A stretch of DNA of 64,000 nucleotides from Mycobacterium sp. 852002-51961_SCH5331710 (GCF_001665535.1 NZ_LZSQ01000106.1:61248-125247), one strand, 5' to 3'. Shown: positions 33,135-41,725, counted from the stretch's first letter. Numbers and translations: made by a program. Notes: a model not told the origin generated them from the letters alone.

Positions 33135-34886
33135 ATGACCGAACCGCAGCGCGCCGTCATCGCCCGCCTGTCCGCCGATCTCTCCGCGATCTCCGCATAT
33201 CTGGCGCGGGTGTCGTCGGATCTGACCGAGCTCGACCGGCTGCTGGTCTCGACGCCGGCGCAACAACAGCCGCAGCACCCGCCGCAGCCCTACGCCGCTC
33301 CCGCCGCGTATCCGCCGCCTTACGTTGCGCCCGTGGCGAAGCCGCCCCGCGACGAGGGATGGATAGGCAAGCTGCTGGCGGTCGCCGGCGTGGCCGTGAC
33401 GCTGATCGGCGTCGTGTTCCTGCTCGTCCTGGCCGCGCAGGCGGGCCTGCTGCGACCGGAGATCCGCGTCGCGGCGGGTGTGGTCCTGGCAGGTGGGCTC
33501 GTTGGCGCCGGCTGGTGGCTGAACCGCAGGCCCGGCGGCCGCACCGGCGCGATCGCGTTGGCGGCGACCGGTATCGCTGCGGCCTACATGGACGTCATCG
33601 CGGTGACCACCATCTACGAGTGGATGTCTCCGCCCGTCGGTCTGGTGCTCGCCGCCCTGATCGGGGGAGGCGGGCTCACGCTGGCCCGCCGCTGGAACTC
33701 CGAGCAGCTGGGCTTGCTCGTCCTGATCCCGCTGCTGGCGTTGGCCCCGGTGGTGGTCGGTGGCGTCACGCTGTTGCTCGTGGCGTTCATGCTCGCGCTG
33801 TCGGCGGCCTCGTTGCCGGTGCAGTTCGGCAAGGACTGGCTCTGGCTGCACGCCGCACGCGTCGCGGCGGCCACGCTGCCGCTGCTGGTGGCGCTCGTCG
33901 GCGTGTACTTCGACGACGGACACGATGCGTGGCTGGCCGGTGCGTGCGGCATCGCGGCGTTGCTCGCGATCGCCGGTGCGCTGATTCTGTTGCCGCACAC
34001 CGCGAACAAGCGGGTGATAGCCATCCTCACCGGGTTCGGCATGCTGCCTGTGCTGTCGGTCTCGTTGGCTGTCGACCGTGTCGTCGCCGCGCTGATGGCG
34101 GCGGCGCTCGCCGCAGGACTGTTGGCGATCGTGTTCGTGGCCGACCGGTTGCCGGGGGTCGACAGCGCGGTACGCCGGATATGGGCGGTGCTCTCGGCGA
34201 TATCGGCGGTGGTCGCGGTCATGGTGGCGTTCGACGGTCCGATCGCGGGACCGGTCCTGCTGGCGATGGCGCTGATGGTCGCACTGGCCGGGCGCGAACA
34301 CGTCACGGCCAAGGCGGTCTCGATCGGCTTTGCGGCCGTCGGGTCGCTCTACTACCTGCATTGGGCGCCGCCCGACACGCTGCTGTGGGGAACGTCGATG
34401 AGCGGGGGCGTGGCCGCGTCGACGCTGGTCGCGAGCGTGCTGCTGATCGCGTGGAGCGTCGCGATCGTGTGGGCGTTCGATCCGCAGAATTCCGCGTTGT
34501 GGGCGGTCGCGGCCGCCGTGGCTGGATACGCGATCACGACGTTCACCGTCACTGTGGGTGTGCTGGTCGGGGGCACCGACAGCGGGTTTTATGCGGGCCA
34601 CATGGTCGCCACGATCAGTTGGATCGCACTGGCGGCCGCATTGTTCGGCTATGCGGCGCGGCTGCCGCGGGCGGACCGGTCGGTGCCGATCGGCGGGGGA
34701 TTGGCCCTGGTGGCCGCGGCGATGGCCAAGCTGTTCCTCTTCGACCTCGGCACGCTCAACGGCATCTTCCGCGTTGTGGTGTTCATCGTCGTCGGTCTCG
34801 TCCTGCTCGGCATGGGCGCCGGCTACGCCCGCCTACTGGAGAAGCAGGACCAGCGGAGCCCAAATGTGACCAGTGACACATGCTAA
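33135..34886 (+). CDS. DUF2339 polytopic membrane protein
   Basis: 583 residues. An N-terminal coiled stretch (AVIARLSADLSAISAYLARVSSDLTELDRLL) and a Pro-rich linker with several QP and PP steps (residues ~45-70) lead to IGKLLAVAGVAVTLIGVVFLLVLAAQAG and then at least fourteen further hydrophobic helices. The pattern of regular glycine-rich spans ending in LFLFDLGTLNGIFRVVVFIVVGLVLLGMGAGYARL is characteristic of DUF2339. Function unknown. Its last bases carry the promoter of the dps gene. Confidence 0.85.
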   Translation: MTEPQRAVIARLSADLSAISAYLARVSSDLTELDRLLVSTPAQQQPQHPPQPYAAPAAYPPPYVAPVAKPPRDEGWIGKLLAVAGVAVTLIGVVFLLVLAAQAGLLRPEIRVAAGVVLAGGLVGAGWWLNRRPGGRTGAIALAATGIAAAYMDVIAVTTIYEWMSPPVGLVLAALIGGGGLTLARRWNSEQLGLLVLIPLLALAPVVVGGVTLLLVAFMLALSAASLPVQFGKDWLWLHAARVAAATLPLLVALVGVYFDDGHDAWLAGACGIAALLAIAGALILLPHTANKRVIAILTGFGMLPVLSVSLAVDRVVAALMAAALAAGLLAIVFVADRLPGVDSAVRRIWAVLSAISAVVAVMVAFDGPIAGPVLLAMALMVALAGREHVTAKAVSIGFAAVGSLYYLHWAPPDTLLWGTSMSGGVAASTLVASVLLIAWSVAIVWAFDPQNSALWAVAAAVAGYAITTFTVTVGVLVGGTDSGFYAGHMVATISWIALAAALFGYAARLPRADRSVPIGGGLALVAAAMAKLFLFDLGTLNGIFRVVVFIVVGLVLLGMGAGYARLLEKQDQRSPNVTSDTC

Positions 34887-34902
34887 ACTGGACTGAGTCC
34901 AG
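34884..34902 (+). promoter_or_regulatory. dps promoter with palindromic operator (FurA-like)
   Basis: CTGGACTGAGTCCAG (34888-34902) is a perfect 7-1-7 inverted repeat. It abuts a possible extended -10, TGCTAAACT (34881-34889), whose TAAACT is at 34884-34889. Together with the following GAATAGG it resembles the operator I remember upstream of mycobacterial furA (CTTGACTAATTCCAG then AAAAGG), about 16 of 20 positions. This suggests iron/peroxide control of dps. The similarity is from memory and needs a binding test. Confidence 0.55.
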
Positions 34903-34924
34903 AATAGGAGGTGTTGTAGAGGCC

Positions 34925-35416
34925 ATGAGCACATCTACACGTCGTTCGGAGACAGAAGTACAGGGATTTCAAGCGTCGCCGGAGTTCGCCGCGAACCTGC
35001 AGCGGGTTCTGGTGGACCTGATCGAGCTGCACCTGCAGGGCAAGCAGGCGCACTGGAACATCGTCGGCACCAACTTCCGGGACCTCCATCTTCAGCTCGA
35101 CGAGCTCGTCGACTTCGCCCGCGAGGGCAGCGACACGATCGCCGAGCGAATGCGGGCCTTGGAGGCCACGCCGGACGGTCGCACGGACACGGTCGCCGCC
35201 ACCACCACGCTGCCGCAGTTCCCGGCGTACGAGGTGAGCACCCAGGAGGCGGTCGACTTGATCGCCGGCCGGATCTACGCCGCGGTCGACACGATGCGCC
35301 AGGTGCATGACGCCGTCGACGCCGAGGACCCCAGCACCGCCGACGTCCTGCACCAGCTGATCGATGGCCTGGAGAAGCAGGCCTGGCTGATCAAGTCGGA
35401 GAACCGCAAGGTCTAG
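34925..35416 (+). CDS. dps: Dps-family DNA-binding ferritin-like protein
   Basis: 163 residues. A four-helix ferritin-like subunit that forms dodecamers, oxidises and stores iron and protects DNA in stress. Ferroxidase ligands in place: His43 (KQAHWNIVG), Asp70 and Glu74 (REGSDTIAERM). The N-terminus STSTRRSETEVQGF is short and basic; there is no long Lys-rich C-terminal tail. It corresponds in place to the second Dps (Dps2) of M. smegmatis as I recall. AGGAGGTG 14 bases before ATG 34925 is a strong ribosome site, which favours this start over 34880. Confidence 0.94.
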   Translation: MSTSTRRSETEVQGFQASPEFAANLQRVLVDLIELHLQGKQAHWNIVGTNFRDLHLQLDELVDFAREGSDTIAERMRALEATPDGRTDTVAATTTLPQFPAYEVSTQEAVDLIAGRIYAAVDTMRQVHDAVDAEDPSTADVLHQLIDGLEKQAWLIKSENRKV

Positions 35417-35453
35417 CGCGCATTCGACAGTGCGTCGTTTTCCGCGATCGGGG

Positions 35454-35460
35454 TATATCT
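35454..35460 (+). promoter_or_regulatory. -10 box for the SRPBCC gene (leaderless arrangement)
   Basis: TATATCT ends six bases before the GTG at 35467, with no ribosome site between. This spacing points to leaderless transcription. No -35 at the right distance is obvious. Confidence 0.45.
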
Positions 35461-35466
35461 CGGGGC

Positions 35467-35916
35467 GTGACTGTGACACGCGATATCCACGCCTCCCGTC
35501 AGCAGGTCTGGGACGTCATGGCCGACGGGTGGACGTACTCACAATGGGTGGTCGGCAACAGCCGCATGCGCGCCGTCGACCCGAACTGGCCGGCGCCGGG
35601 AGCGGAAATCCGGCATTCGGTGGGCGTCTGGCCGCTGCTGCTCAACGACGTCACCGTCGTCGAGAAGAGCACCCCGCCCGAGGAACTGGTGCTGCACGCC
35701 AAGGGCCGTCCCTTCGGCGGGGCGCGAATCATCCTGCGGCTCTTCGACATTCCCGACGGCTGCCGGGTTGAGATGACCGAGTTCCCGGTCAGTGGACCCG
35801 CCGCGATGATGCCGAACAAGCTGACCGATATCGCCGCCTACCCCCGTAACCGGGAAACCCTGTGGCGGCTGGCGGCACTGGCCGAGCGGCTCAAACCGAC
35901 TGAGGTCGACGACTGA
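35467..35916 (+). CDS. SRPBCC family protein
   Basis: 149 residues with the START/Bet v1-like helix-grip pattern: VTRDIHASRQQVWDVMADGWTYSQWVVG at the start, strands VGVWPLLLNDVTVVEKSTPPEELVLHAKGRP and GCRVEMTEFPVSGPAA, and a long C-terminal helix NRETLWRLAALAERLK. Such proteins bind lipids or polyketide-like ligands; ligand unknown here. Its end overlaps the end of the convergent cyclase gene by 26 bases. Confidence 0.85.
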   Translation: MTVTRDIHASRQQVWDVMADGWTYSQWVVGNSRMRAVDPNWPAPGAEIRHSVGVWPLLLNDVTVVEKSTPPEELVLHAKGRPFGGARIILRLFDIPDGCRVEMTEFPVSGPAAMMPNKLTDIAAYPRNRETLWRLAALAERLKPTEVDD

Positions 35917-37198
35917 GCGGTTCGAGCTCGACCGCCTCACGCACGGCGGCATCGTCGCGCCGTCCGACCAGGTACCACGTCGTCATGACGCCCTTGCCCT
36001 TGACCTCGACCTCACCGCGGGGCTCGAGCACGAACGTGCTGCGCAGGCGTTCGGCGACATCGTCGGGTACCTGGATGCGGCCCTCGACGTCGGTGGTCTC
36101 CATGCGGGACGCCACGTTGACCGCATCACCCCACACGTCGTAGAAGAACTTGCGCGCCCCGACAACCCCGGCGACCACCGGGCCGGCGGCGAGACCGATG
36201 CGCAGCGGCACCCTGCGGCCCCGCGGGTCGCGCAGGTCGGCGACGGCGTCGGCCATGTCGAGCGCCAGGCAGGCCAGGGCTTCGAGGTGGTCCGGGCGGG
36301 GGTGTGGCACACCGCTGACCACCATGTAGGAGTCGCCGCTCGTCTTGACCTTCTCCAGGCCGTGGCGGTCGACGAGCGCGTCCAGGTCCGTGTAGAGCCG
36401 GTCGAGGAACCGGACCAGATCGCACGGGTTGGTGTCGCTGGCCCGCAACGTGTAGCCGGCGATGTCGGCGAACAGGATCGACGCGTCGTCGTACCGGTCG
36501 GCGATGACGGTGCGGCTCGGGTCCTTGAGCCGCTCGGCGATGGTCGCGGGAAGGATGTTGGCCAGGAGGCGTTCAGACCGCTCGTATTCGGCCTCCATCG
36601 CCAGGCGTGCCCGGCGGATCTCCCGCAGCGCGAACCACAACGTGGCGATGACGAGGATCCACGCGGTGGCGACGGTCAGTATGAACGACGTCGTACGGGC
36701 CCAATCCGGTTGTATGCCGGTGTTATCCGGCACCAAGTACTCCAGAAGCACCACCGTCACCGCACCCAACGCCGACAGCACCGACGCCAGCAGGATGTGG
36801 TCGATGCCGAGGATGACCACCATGATCGCGGCCGCCACGACGAAGTAGAACTGCAACCCCGATCCGGTGCCGAGCTGGATGCACTGGATCGTGATGGTCA
36901 CGAACGCGACGACGAAGAACACCAGCGGCGCGACGAGCTCGCCGAAGCGGCACAGCAGCGGGATCGCTGCGAACGCCACGGCGCTGATGAGGCTGAGAAC
37001 CGGAATCCACCACACCTCGACCCCGACGATCAGACCCTGGAAACCGAAGAAGGCGCTGATGGCCGCGCTGATCATCGCTGTGACATCGAGGACCCGCCGG
37101 CGTCGCACGGACAGTTCCGCGTGGTGCCGAACCCGGGCGGGCGTCCGGCTCTCGAGCGCCACTTCGGGCACGCAGACCGGCCGCAGCCTCATCTCCAC
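35891..37198 (-). CDS. cya: Membrane-bound class III adenylate cyclase
   Basis: 435 residues. Six membrane helices (about residues 40-220) precede a helix-rich linker and one catalytic domain, like the M. tuberculosis cyclase Rv1625c beside pdtaR. Catalytic residues of a self-sufficient homodimer are all visible: metal Asp in ASILFADIAGYT and KTSGDSYMVV, substrate-specifying Lys in EKVKTSGD and Asp in YDVWGDAVNVASRM, with the transition-state Asn and Arg in the same motif. It makes cAMP at the inner membrane face. Start: GTG 37198 (VEMRLRPV), with ATG 37192 possible. The open frame runs on through a tRNA gene, so longer starts are excluded. Confidence 0.94.
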   Translation of the reverse strand: MEMRLRPVCVPEVALESRTPARVRHHAELSVRRRRVLDVTAMISAAISAFFGFQGLIVGVEVWWIPVLSLISAVAFAAIPLLCRFGELVAPLVFFVVAFVTITIQCIQLGTGSGLQFYFVVAAAIMVVILGIDHILLASVLSALGAVTVVLLEYLVPDNTGIQPDWARTTSFILTVATAWILVIATLWFALREIRRARLAMEAEYERSERLLANILPATIAERLKDPSRTVIADRYDDASILFADIAGYTLRASDTNPCDLVRFLDRLYTDLDALVDRHGLEKVKTSGDSYMVVSGVPHPRPDHLEALACLALDMADAVADLRDPRGRRVPLRIGLAAGPVVAGVVGARKFFYDVWGDAVNVASRMETTDVEGRIQVPDDVAERLRSTFVLEPRGEVEVKGKGVMTTWYLVGRRDDAAVREAVELEPLSRRPQSV

Positions 37199-37242
37199 GG
37201 TTAGAGCGTAACGCCGAACACATTCGACCTGCTGATTCTCGG

Positions 37243-37316
37243 TGCCCTCGGTGAGACTCGAACTCACACTGTCACGATTTTGAGTCGTGTGCCTCTGCCA
37301 ATTGGGCTACGAGGGC
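37243..37316 (-). tRNA. tRNA with CAA anticodon (Leu) and a short variable loop
   Basis: On the minus strand a 74-nt cloverleaf: acceptor GCCCTCG/CGAGGGC, D arm GCCCAATTGGCAGAGGC with a three-base stem and the GG pair, anticodon stem CACGA/TCGTG with loop CTCAAAA giving anticodon CAA, variable loop ACAGT of five bases, T arm GTGAG-TTCGAGT-CTCAC, discriminator A. CCA is not encoded. CAA reads UUG leucine codons, yet leucine tRNAs normally have a long class II variable arm. It lies between the cyclase and pdtaR genes, where M. tuberculosis also has a tRNA-Leu gene (from memory). Confidence 0.9.
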
Positions 37317-37385
37317 ATTCGCTGTGGCGCGGCTTACCACCATAGATGATGCCCCGAACTCGCTGAACGGCACTGCTACGCCACA

Positions 37386-38027
37386 ATGGCTTCCATGGCA
37401 ACCGCTGCTGGGTCACCGCCCGACGCCGTGAAGGCCCGCCGAGTTCTCGTCGCCGAGGACGAGGCGCTCATCCGGATGGATCTCGCCGAGATGCTCCGCG
37501 AAGAGGGCTACGAGATCGTCGGAGAGGCGGGTGACGGGCAGGAGGCGGTCGATCTGGCCGAGAGCCTGAAGCCCGACCTCGTGATCATGGACGTCAAGAT
37601 GCCCCGCCGCGACGGCATCGATGCGGCCTCCGAGATCGCTGGTAAGCGCATCGCACCGATCGTCATCCTGACCGCGTTCAGCCAGCGGGAATTGGTCGAA
37701 CGGGCCAGGGACGCCGGCGCCATGGCCTACCTGGTCAAACCGTTCACCATCACCGACCTCATCCCGGCCATCGAGGTGGCGGTGAGCCGCTTCGGGGAGA
37801 TGGCTGCGCTGGAGCAGGAAGTCGCGACGCTGTCCGAGCGACTGGAGACACGCAAGCTCGTCGAGCGGGCCAAGGGTTTGCTGCAAACCAAGCAGGGGAT
37901 GACCGAACCCGAGGCGTTCAAGTGGATCCAGCGCGCCGCGATGGACCGGCGCACCACCATGAAACGCGTCGCCGAAGTGGTGCTCGAAACCCTCGACACG
38001 CCGAGCGAAGCACCGGAGTCGAGCTAA
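37386..38027 (+). CDS. pdtaR: ANTAR-domain response regulator PdtaR
   Basis: 213 residues. Receiver domain RRVLVAEDEALIRMDLAEML with phospho-acceptor Asp69 (LVIMDVKMP) and Lys in AYLVKPFT. Then a coiled helix (ALEQEVATLSERLETRK) and the ANTAR RNA-binding domain KLVERAKGLLQTKQGMTEPEAFKWIQRAAMDRRTTMKRVAEVVLE (~155-200). ANTAR proteins bind twin hexaloop hairpins and act as antiterminators; in M. tuberculosis the PdtaS kinase, encoded far away, phosphorylates it. ATG 37386 or ATG 37395 could be the start. Monocistronic next to the tRNA. Confidence 0.96.
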   Translation: MASMATAAGSPPDAVKARRVLVAEDEALIRMDLAEMLREEGYEIVGEAGDGQEAVDLAESLKPDLVIMDVKMPRRDGIDAASEIAGKRIAPIVILTAFSQRELVERARDAGAMAYLVKPFTITDLIPAIEVAVSRFGEMAALEQEVATLSERLETRKLVERAKGLLQTKQGMTEPEAFKWIQRAAMDRRTTMKRVAEVVLETLDTPSEAPESS

Positions 38028-38215
38028 CTCCCGGCCCGGCAGCCCGTAAAAATCCGGTTTCCGAAGATGCGGTTCGGCCACGACACCCGCCACGCATGGG
38101 TCAACAACGCGCACCAGCGTCAACCGTTGGCTATGGTCTTCCCGGAACGTCGCCGCCCCCGCCCGCCGGGCTGAGGCGCCGTCGCCGACTAACCCAAATG
38201 ACCCGGAGGTGAAGC
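38028..38215. other. Gene-free stretch before the liv operon
   Basis: 188 bp between pdtaR and the branched-chain binding-protein gene. It should hold the liv promoter. No palindromic operator, ANTAR-type twin hairpin or terminator is evident by eye. ACCCGGAGGTGAAG (38201-38214) just before the GTG supplies the ribosome site. Confidence 0.4.
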
Positions 38216-39430
38216 GTGCGCGGTCGCATGGCACGGAGAGCATTTGCTATCAGCAGCGCTGGTCTGGTCGTACTCGGCATAGCCGGCTGCCAGCAGTCGG
38301 AGCCGAGTGAGGGCGGCGAGGCGCAGACCGATCTGAAGATCGTCGAACAGATCCAGATCGACGAAAACGGTGCCGAGGTCAAAGCCGATGAGGGCGCCGC
38401 GCCCGCTGACCCCGCAGGGGACGGCAACGCGCAGTGCCCGCCGGTGTCGATCGCCATGGCCGGGGCGCTCAACGGCCCCGATGCCGCACTGGGCATCAAC
38501 ATCAAGAACGGCATCCAGTTGGCCGTCGACAAGCACAACGCCGCCAACCCCGGATGCCAGGTCCAGTTGAAGACCTTCGACACCGAGGGTGATCCGCAGA
38601 AGGCCACCCAGATCGCGCCGCAGATCATCAACGACGCGTTCACCATCGGCCTGATCGGTCCCGCCTTCTCCGGTGAGACCATGGCCACCGGCGACGTGTT
38701 CAACCAGGCCGGCCTCGTCGCGGCGACGGCCTCGGCGACCAACGTCACGCTGTCCGACAAGGGCTGGCGGACGTTCTTCCGCGGCCTGGGCAACGACGGC
38801 GTGCAGGGCCCGTCGGTCGCCAACTACCTGAAGAACACGCTGGGCCACAAGAAGGTCTGCGTGGTCGACGACAGCACCGACTACGGTCTGGGCCTGGCGC
38901 AGACCGTGCGCGAGACGCTCGGCCCGGTGGCCGACTCGTCGTGCAACATCTCGGTCAAGAAGGGCGACAAGGACTTCTCGGCGGCGGTGACCCAGATCAA
39001 GGGCGCCAACCCGGATTCGGTGTTCTTCAGCGGCTACTACGCCGAAGCCGCGCCGTTCGTGCAGCAGCTTCGGGACGGCGGCTACGAAGGGACGTTCGCC
39101 AGCGCCGACGGCACCAAGGATCCGGAGTTCGTCAAGCAGGCCGGCGACGCGTCCAAGGACGCCGTGCTTTCGTGCCCGTGCGGCCCGGCCACCGGCAGCT
39201 TCGCCGACGAGTACACCAAGAAGTTCAACCAGGAACCCGGCACCTACAGCAGCGAGGGCTACGACCTGGGCACGATCCTGTTGAAGGGCATCGACTCGGG
39301 CGCCATCACCCGGCCAGCGCTGCTCGACTTCGTCCGCAACTACGACGGCCGCGGTGTGGCCCGCCAGTACCAGTGGACGCCGAACGGCGAACTGACCACC
39401 AGCCTGATCTGGATCTACAAAGTTCAATAG
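38216..39430 (+). CDS. livK: Branched-chain amino acid ABC transporter substrate-binding lipoprotein
   Basis: 404 residues. Signal with RGRMARRAFAISSAGLVVLG and lipobox IAGC (Cys25), then an acidic linker. The mature part is a family-1 periplasmic binding fold of the LivJ/LivK type: PVSIAMAGALNGPDAALGINIKNGIQLAVDKHNAANPGCQVQLKTFDTEGDPQ, IGLIGPAFSGETMATGDVFNQAGL and GTYSSEGYDLGTILLKGI. Two pairs of cysteines (CQ..., CNIS, CPCG) may form disulphides. First gene of livKHMGF. Exact ligand (Leu/Ile/Val or a related compound) is not decidable. Confidence 0.94.
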   Translation: MRGRMARRAFAISSAGLVVLGIAGCQQSEPSEGGEAQTDLKIVEQIQIDENGAEVKADEGAAPADPAGDGNAQCPPVSIAMAGALNGPDAALGINIKNGIQLAVDKHNAANPGCQVQLKTFDTEGDPQKATQIAPQIINDAFTIGLIGPAFSGETMATGDVFNQAGLVAATASATNVTLSDKGWRTFFRGLGNDGVQGPSVANYLKNTLGHKKVCVVDDSTDYGLGLAQTVRETLGPVADSSCNISVKKGDKDFSAAVTQIKGANPDSVFFSGYYAEAAPFVQQLRDGGYEGTFASADGTKDPEFVKQAGDASKDAVLSCPCGPATGSFADEYTKKFNQEPGTYSSEGYDLGTILLKGIDSGAITRPALLDFVRNYDGRGVARQYQWTPNGELTTSLIWIYKVQ

Positions 39431-39442
39431 CCCGCAGGCGGA

Positions 39443-39476
39443 ACGCGTCCGAGACCGAAAGGCTCGGACGCGTTTT
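39443..39476 (+). terminator. Terminator-like hairpin between livK and livH
   Basis: ACGCGTCCGAG and CTCGGACGCGT form an 11-bp perfect stem with a nine-base loop, followed by TTTT. Lying right after livK and before livH, it is likely a partial terminator or an RNA-stabilising stem that raises binding protein over permease levels, a common layout in binding-protein operons. Confidence 0.85.
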
Positions 39477-39512
39477 CGCTAGAGGCCCGTTCCCGCGAGG
39501 AGCCGCCACCGG

Positions 39513-40559
39513 ATGACCGGGATCCCACCCGAGTGCGTCGACCAGTACACCTGCCTGGCCGCCAACATCAGCTTCAACCTGGACGGGTTGCGAGACGGCT
39601 TCTGGCAGTTGACGATCGACGGCCTGTCCTGGGGCGCGATCTACGCACTGGTGGCGGTCGGCTACACGCTGGTCTACGGCGTGCTGAAACTGATCAACTT
39701 CGCGCATTCGGAAGTGTTCATGTTCGGCATGTTCGGCGCGTACTTCTGCCTCGACATGATCCTGGGCTTCACGCCGAGCGGTAACACCTACAACAAAGGT
39801 GTCGCGCTCACGATCCTGTATCTGGCGATCGCGATGCTGTTCGCGATGGCGGTATCCGGAGCAACCGCAATCGGTTTGGAGGCGGTGGCGTACCGGCCGC
39901 TACGCCGCCGCAAGGCCGAACGCCTGTCGTTCCTGATCACCGCCATCGGTATGTCGTTCGTGCTGCAGGAGTTCGTGCACTTCATCCTGCCGAAGATCAT
40001 CGACGGGTACGGCGGCTCCAACGCACAACAACCGATCCGGCTCGTCGCACCGCAGACGCAGTTCACCGTCTTCGGGTCCGCGGTCTCCAACATCACGCTG
40101 ATCATCGTCGGCGCGGCGCTGGTGCTCGCGCTGATGACCGATCTGACCATCAACCGGACCAAGTTCGGCCGCGGGATCCGGGCGGTGGCGCAGGACCCGG
40201 ACACCGCGACCCTGATGGGCGTCTCGCGGGAACGCATCATCATGCTGACGTTCTTGATCGGCGGTCTGCTGGCCGGGGCGGCCGCGCTGCTGTACACGCT
40301 GAAGGTTCCGCAGGGCATCATCTACTCCGGCGGATTCCTGCTCGGCATCAAGGCGTTCTCGGCCGCGGTCCTCGGCGGCATCGGTAACCTGCGCGGCGCC
40401 CTGCTGGGCGGTCTGCTGCTCGGCATCATGGAGAACTACGGGCAGGCGGTGTTCGGTACGCAGTGGCGCGACGTCGTCGCGTTCGTCCTGCTCGTTCTCG
40501 TTCTGTTCTTCCGGCCGACGGGGATACTCGGCGAAAGCCTCGGGAAGGCGCGAGCATGA
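39513..40559 (+). CDS. livH: Branched-chain amino acid ABC transporter permease LivH
   Basis: 348 residues. Core of the LivH family: GLSWGAIYALVAVGYTLVYGVLKLINFAHSEVFMFGMFGAYF, then YRPLRRRKAERLSFLITAIGMSF and AVAQDPDTATLMGVSRERIIMLTFLIGGLLAGAAALLY (loop that meets the ATPase). About eight helices. It has an extra hydrophilic N-terminus with PECVDQYTCLAANI and two cysteines. Start ATG 39513 follows CGCGAGGAG. Overlaps livM by four bases (ATGA). Confidence 0.95.
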   Translation: MTGIPPECVDQYTCLAANISFNLDGLRDGFWQLTIDGLSWGAIYALVAVGYTLVYGVLKLINFAHSEVFMFGMFGAYFCLDMILGFTPSGNTYNKGVALTILYLAIAMLFAMAVSGATAIGLEAVAYRPLRRRKAERLSFLITAIGMSFVLQEFVHFILPKIIDGYGGSNAQQPIRLVAPQTQFTVFGSAVSNITLIIVGAALVLALMTDLTINRTKFGRGIRAVAQDPDTATLMGVSRERIIMLTFLIGGLLAGAAALLYTLKVPQGIIYSGGFLLGIKAFSAAVLGGIGNLRGALLGGLLLGIMENYGQAVFGTQWRDVVAFVLLVLVLFFRPTGILGESLGKARA

Positions 40560-41725
40560 AGACCGGCGAGAAGCTCCTGGCGCCCGGCGACGCGTTGCGT
40601 CGTTGGTGGGACGGGCTTTCCCGCGTACAGAAGTGGGGCTTCGGCCTGGTCGCCTTCGGCCTGCTGGCGCTGTTGCCCCTGTTCCCGCCGCCGTTTTTGA
40701 CCACGCCGAACATCAGCTTCGGCGGCACCATGGCCCAGTTCGCGATGGTCGCGATCATCGCGATCGGCCTCAACGTCGTCGTCGGCCAGGCCGGCCTGCT
40801 CGACCTCGGCTACGTCGGCTTCTACGCCGTCGGCGCGTACACCGTCGCGCTGCTCACCAGCCCGAACAGCCCGTGGAACAAGATGGGACCCACCGGATGG
40901 TTCAACGAGCACTGGGCATGGTTGGCCTGTGTGCCGCTGGCGATGGCCATCACCGCACTGACCGGTCTGATCCTGGGCACGCCGACGCTGAGGCTGCGCG
41001 GGGACTACCTGGCGATCGTCACGCTGGGCTTCGGCGAGATCATCCGGCTTCTGGCCGACAACCTCGCCGAGGTGACCAACGGGCCCCGTGGCCTCAACGA
41101 GGTCGCCTACCCGCGGATCGGCGCGACCGACCGTGTGCCCGACGGAGTCTTCTCGAGCGGCAACTCCGCGGGCGACGCCAACTACGGCACGTGGTGGTTC
41201 TGGCTCGGCATCATCCTGATGATCGGGATCCTGCTGCTGGTCGGGAACCTCGAACGCAGCCGCGTCGGCCGCGCCTGGATTGCGATCCGGGAGGACGAGG
41301 ACGCCGCGGAGGTGATGGGCGTCAACACGTTCCGGTTCAAGCTGTGGGCGTTCGTGATCGGCGCGGCGATCGGCGGGCTGTCCGGTGCGCTGTACGCGGG
41401 GCAGGTGCAGTTCGTCGCGCCGCCGACGTTCAACATCATCAACTCGATGCTGTTCCTGTGCGCGGTGGTGCTCGGCGGGCAGGGCAACAAGCTCGGCGTC
41501 GTGGTGGGCGCGTTCGTCATCGTCTACCTGCCGAACCGGCTGCTGGGTGTCGAATTCCTCGGCATCAACCTCGGTGACCTGAAGTACCTGTTCTTCGGTC
41601 TGGCGCTGGTGATGCTGATGATCTTCCGGCCGCAGGGTCTGTTCCCGGCCCGCGCGCAGCTGCTGGCATACGGCAAGGCCGCACGCGACCTGCTGCGCTC
41701 GCCGGAGAAGGAATCCGCGCGATGA
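40556..41725 (+). CDS. livM: Branched-chain amino acid ABC transporter permease LivM
   Basis: 389 residues. LivM marks: FAMVAIIAIGLNVVVGQAGLLDLGYVGFYAVGAYTVALL, LRGDYLAIVTLGFGEIIRLLADN, AWIAIREDEDAAEVMGVNTFRFKLWAFVIGAAIGGLSGALYAG (EAA loop). About ten helices. Start fixed by the ATGA overlap with livH; the frame stays open upstream inside livH. Overlaps livG by four bases. Pairs with LivH to form the channel. Confidence 0.95.
   Translation: MKTGEKLLAPGDALRRWWDGLSRVQKWGFGLVAFGLLALLPLFPPPFLTTPNISFGGTMAQFAMVAIIAIGLNVVVGQAGLLDLGYVGFYAVGAYTVALLTSPNSPWNKMGPTGWFNEHWAWLACVPLAMAITALTGLILGTPTLRLRGDYLAIVTLGFGEIIRLLADNLAEVTNGPRGLNEVAYPRIGATDRVPDGVFSSGNSAGDANYGTWWFWLGIILMIGILLLVGNLERSRVGRAWIAIREDEDAAEVMGVNTFRFKLWAFVIGAAIGGLSGALYAGQVQFVAPPTFNIINSMLFLCAVVLGGQGNKLGVVVGAFVIVYLPNRLLGVEFLGINLGDLKYLFFGLALVMLMIFRPQGLFPARAQLLAYGKAARDLLRSPEKESAR

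Noticed and set aside
34865..34880. TGTGA-N6-ACACA as a CRP site for dps
   Set aside because: One half-site has the wrong base and the centre would lie about 23 bases before the likely transcript start, a poor place for an activator; kept only as a possibility.
37199..37267. N-terminal extension of the adenylate cyclase to 37267
   Set aside because: It would read through the last third of a well-formed tRNA gene.
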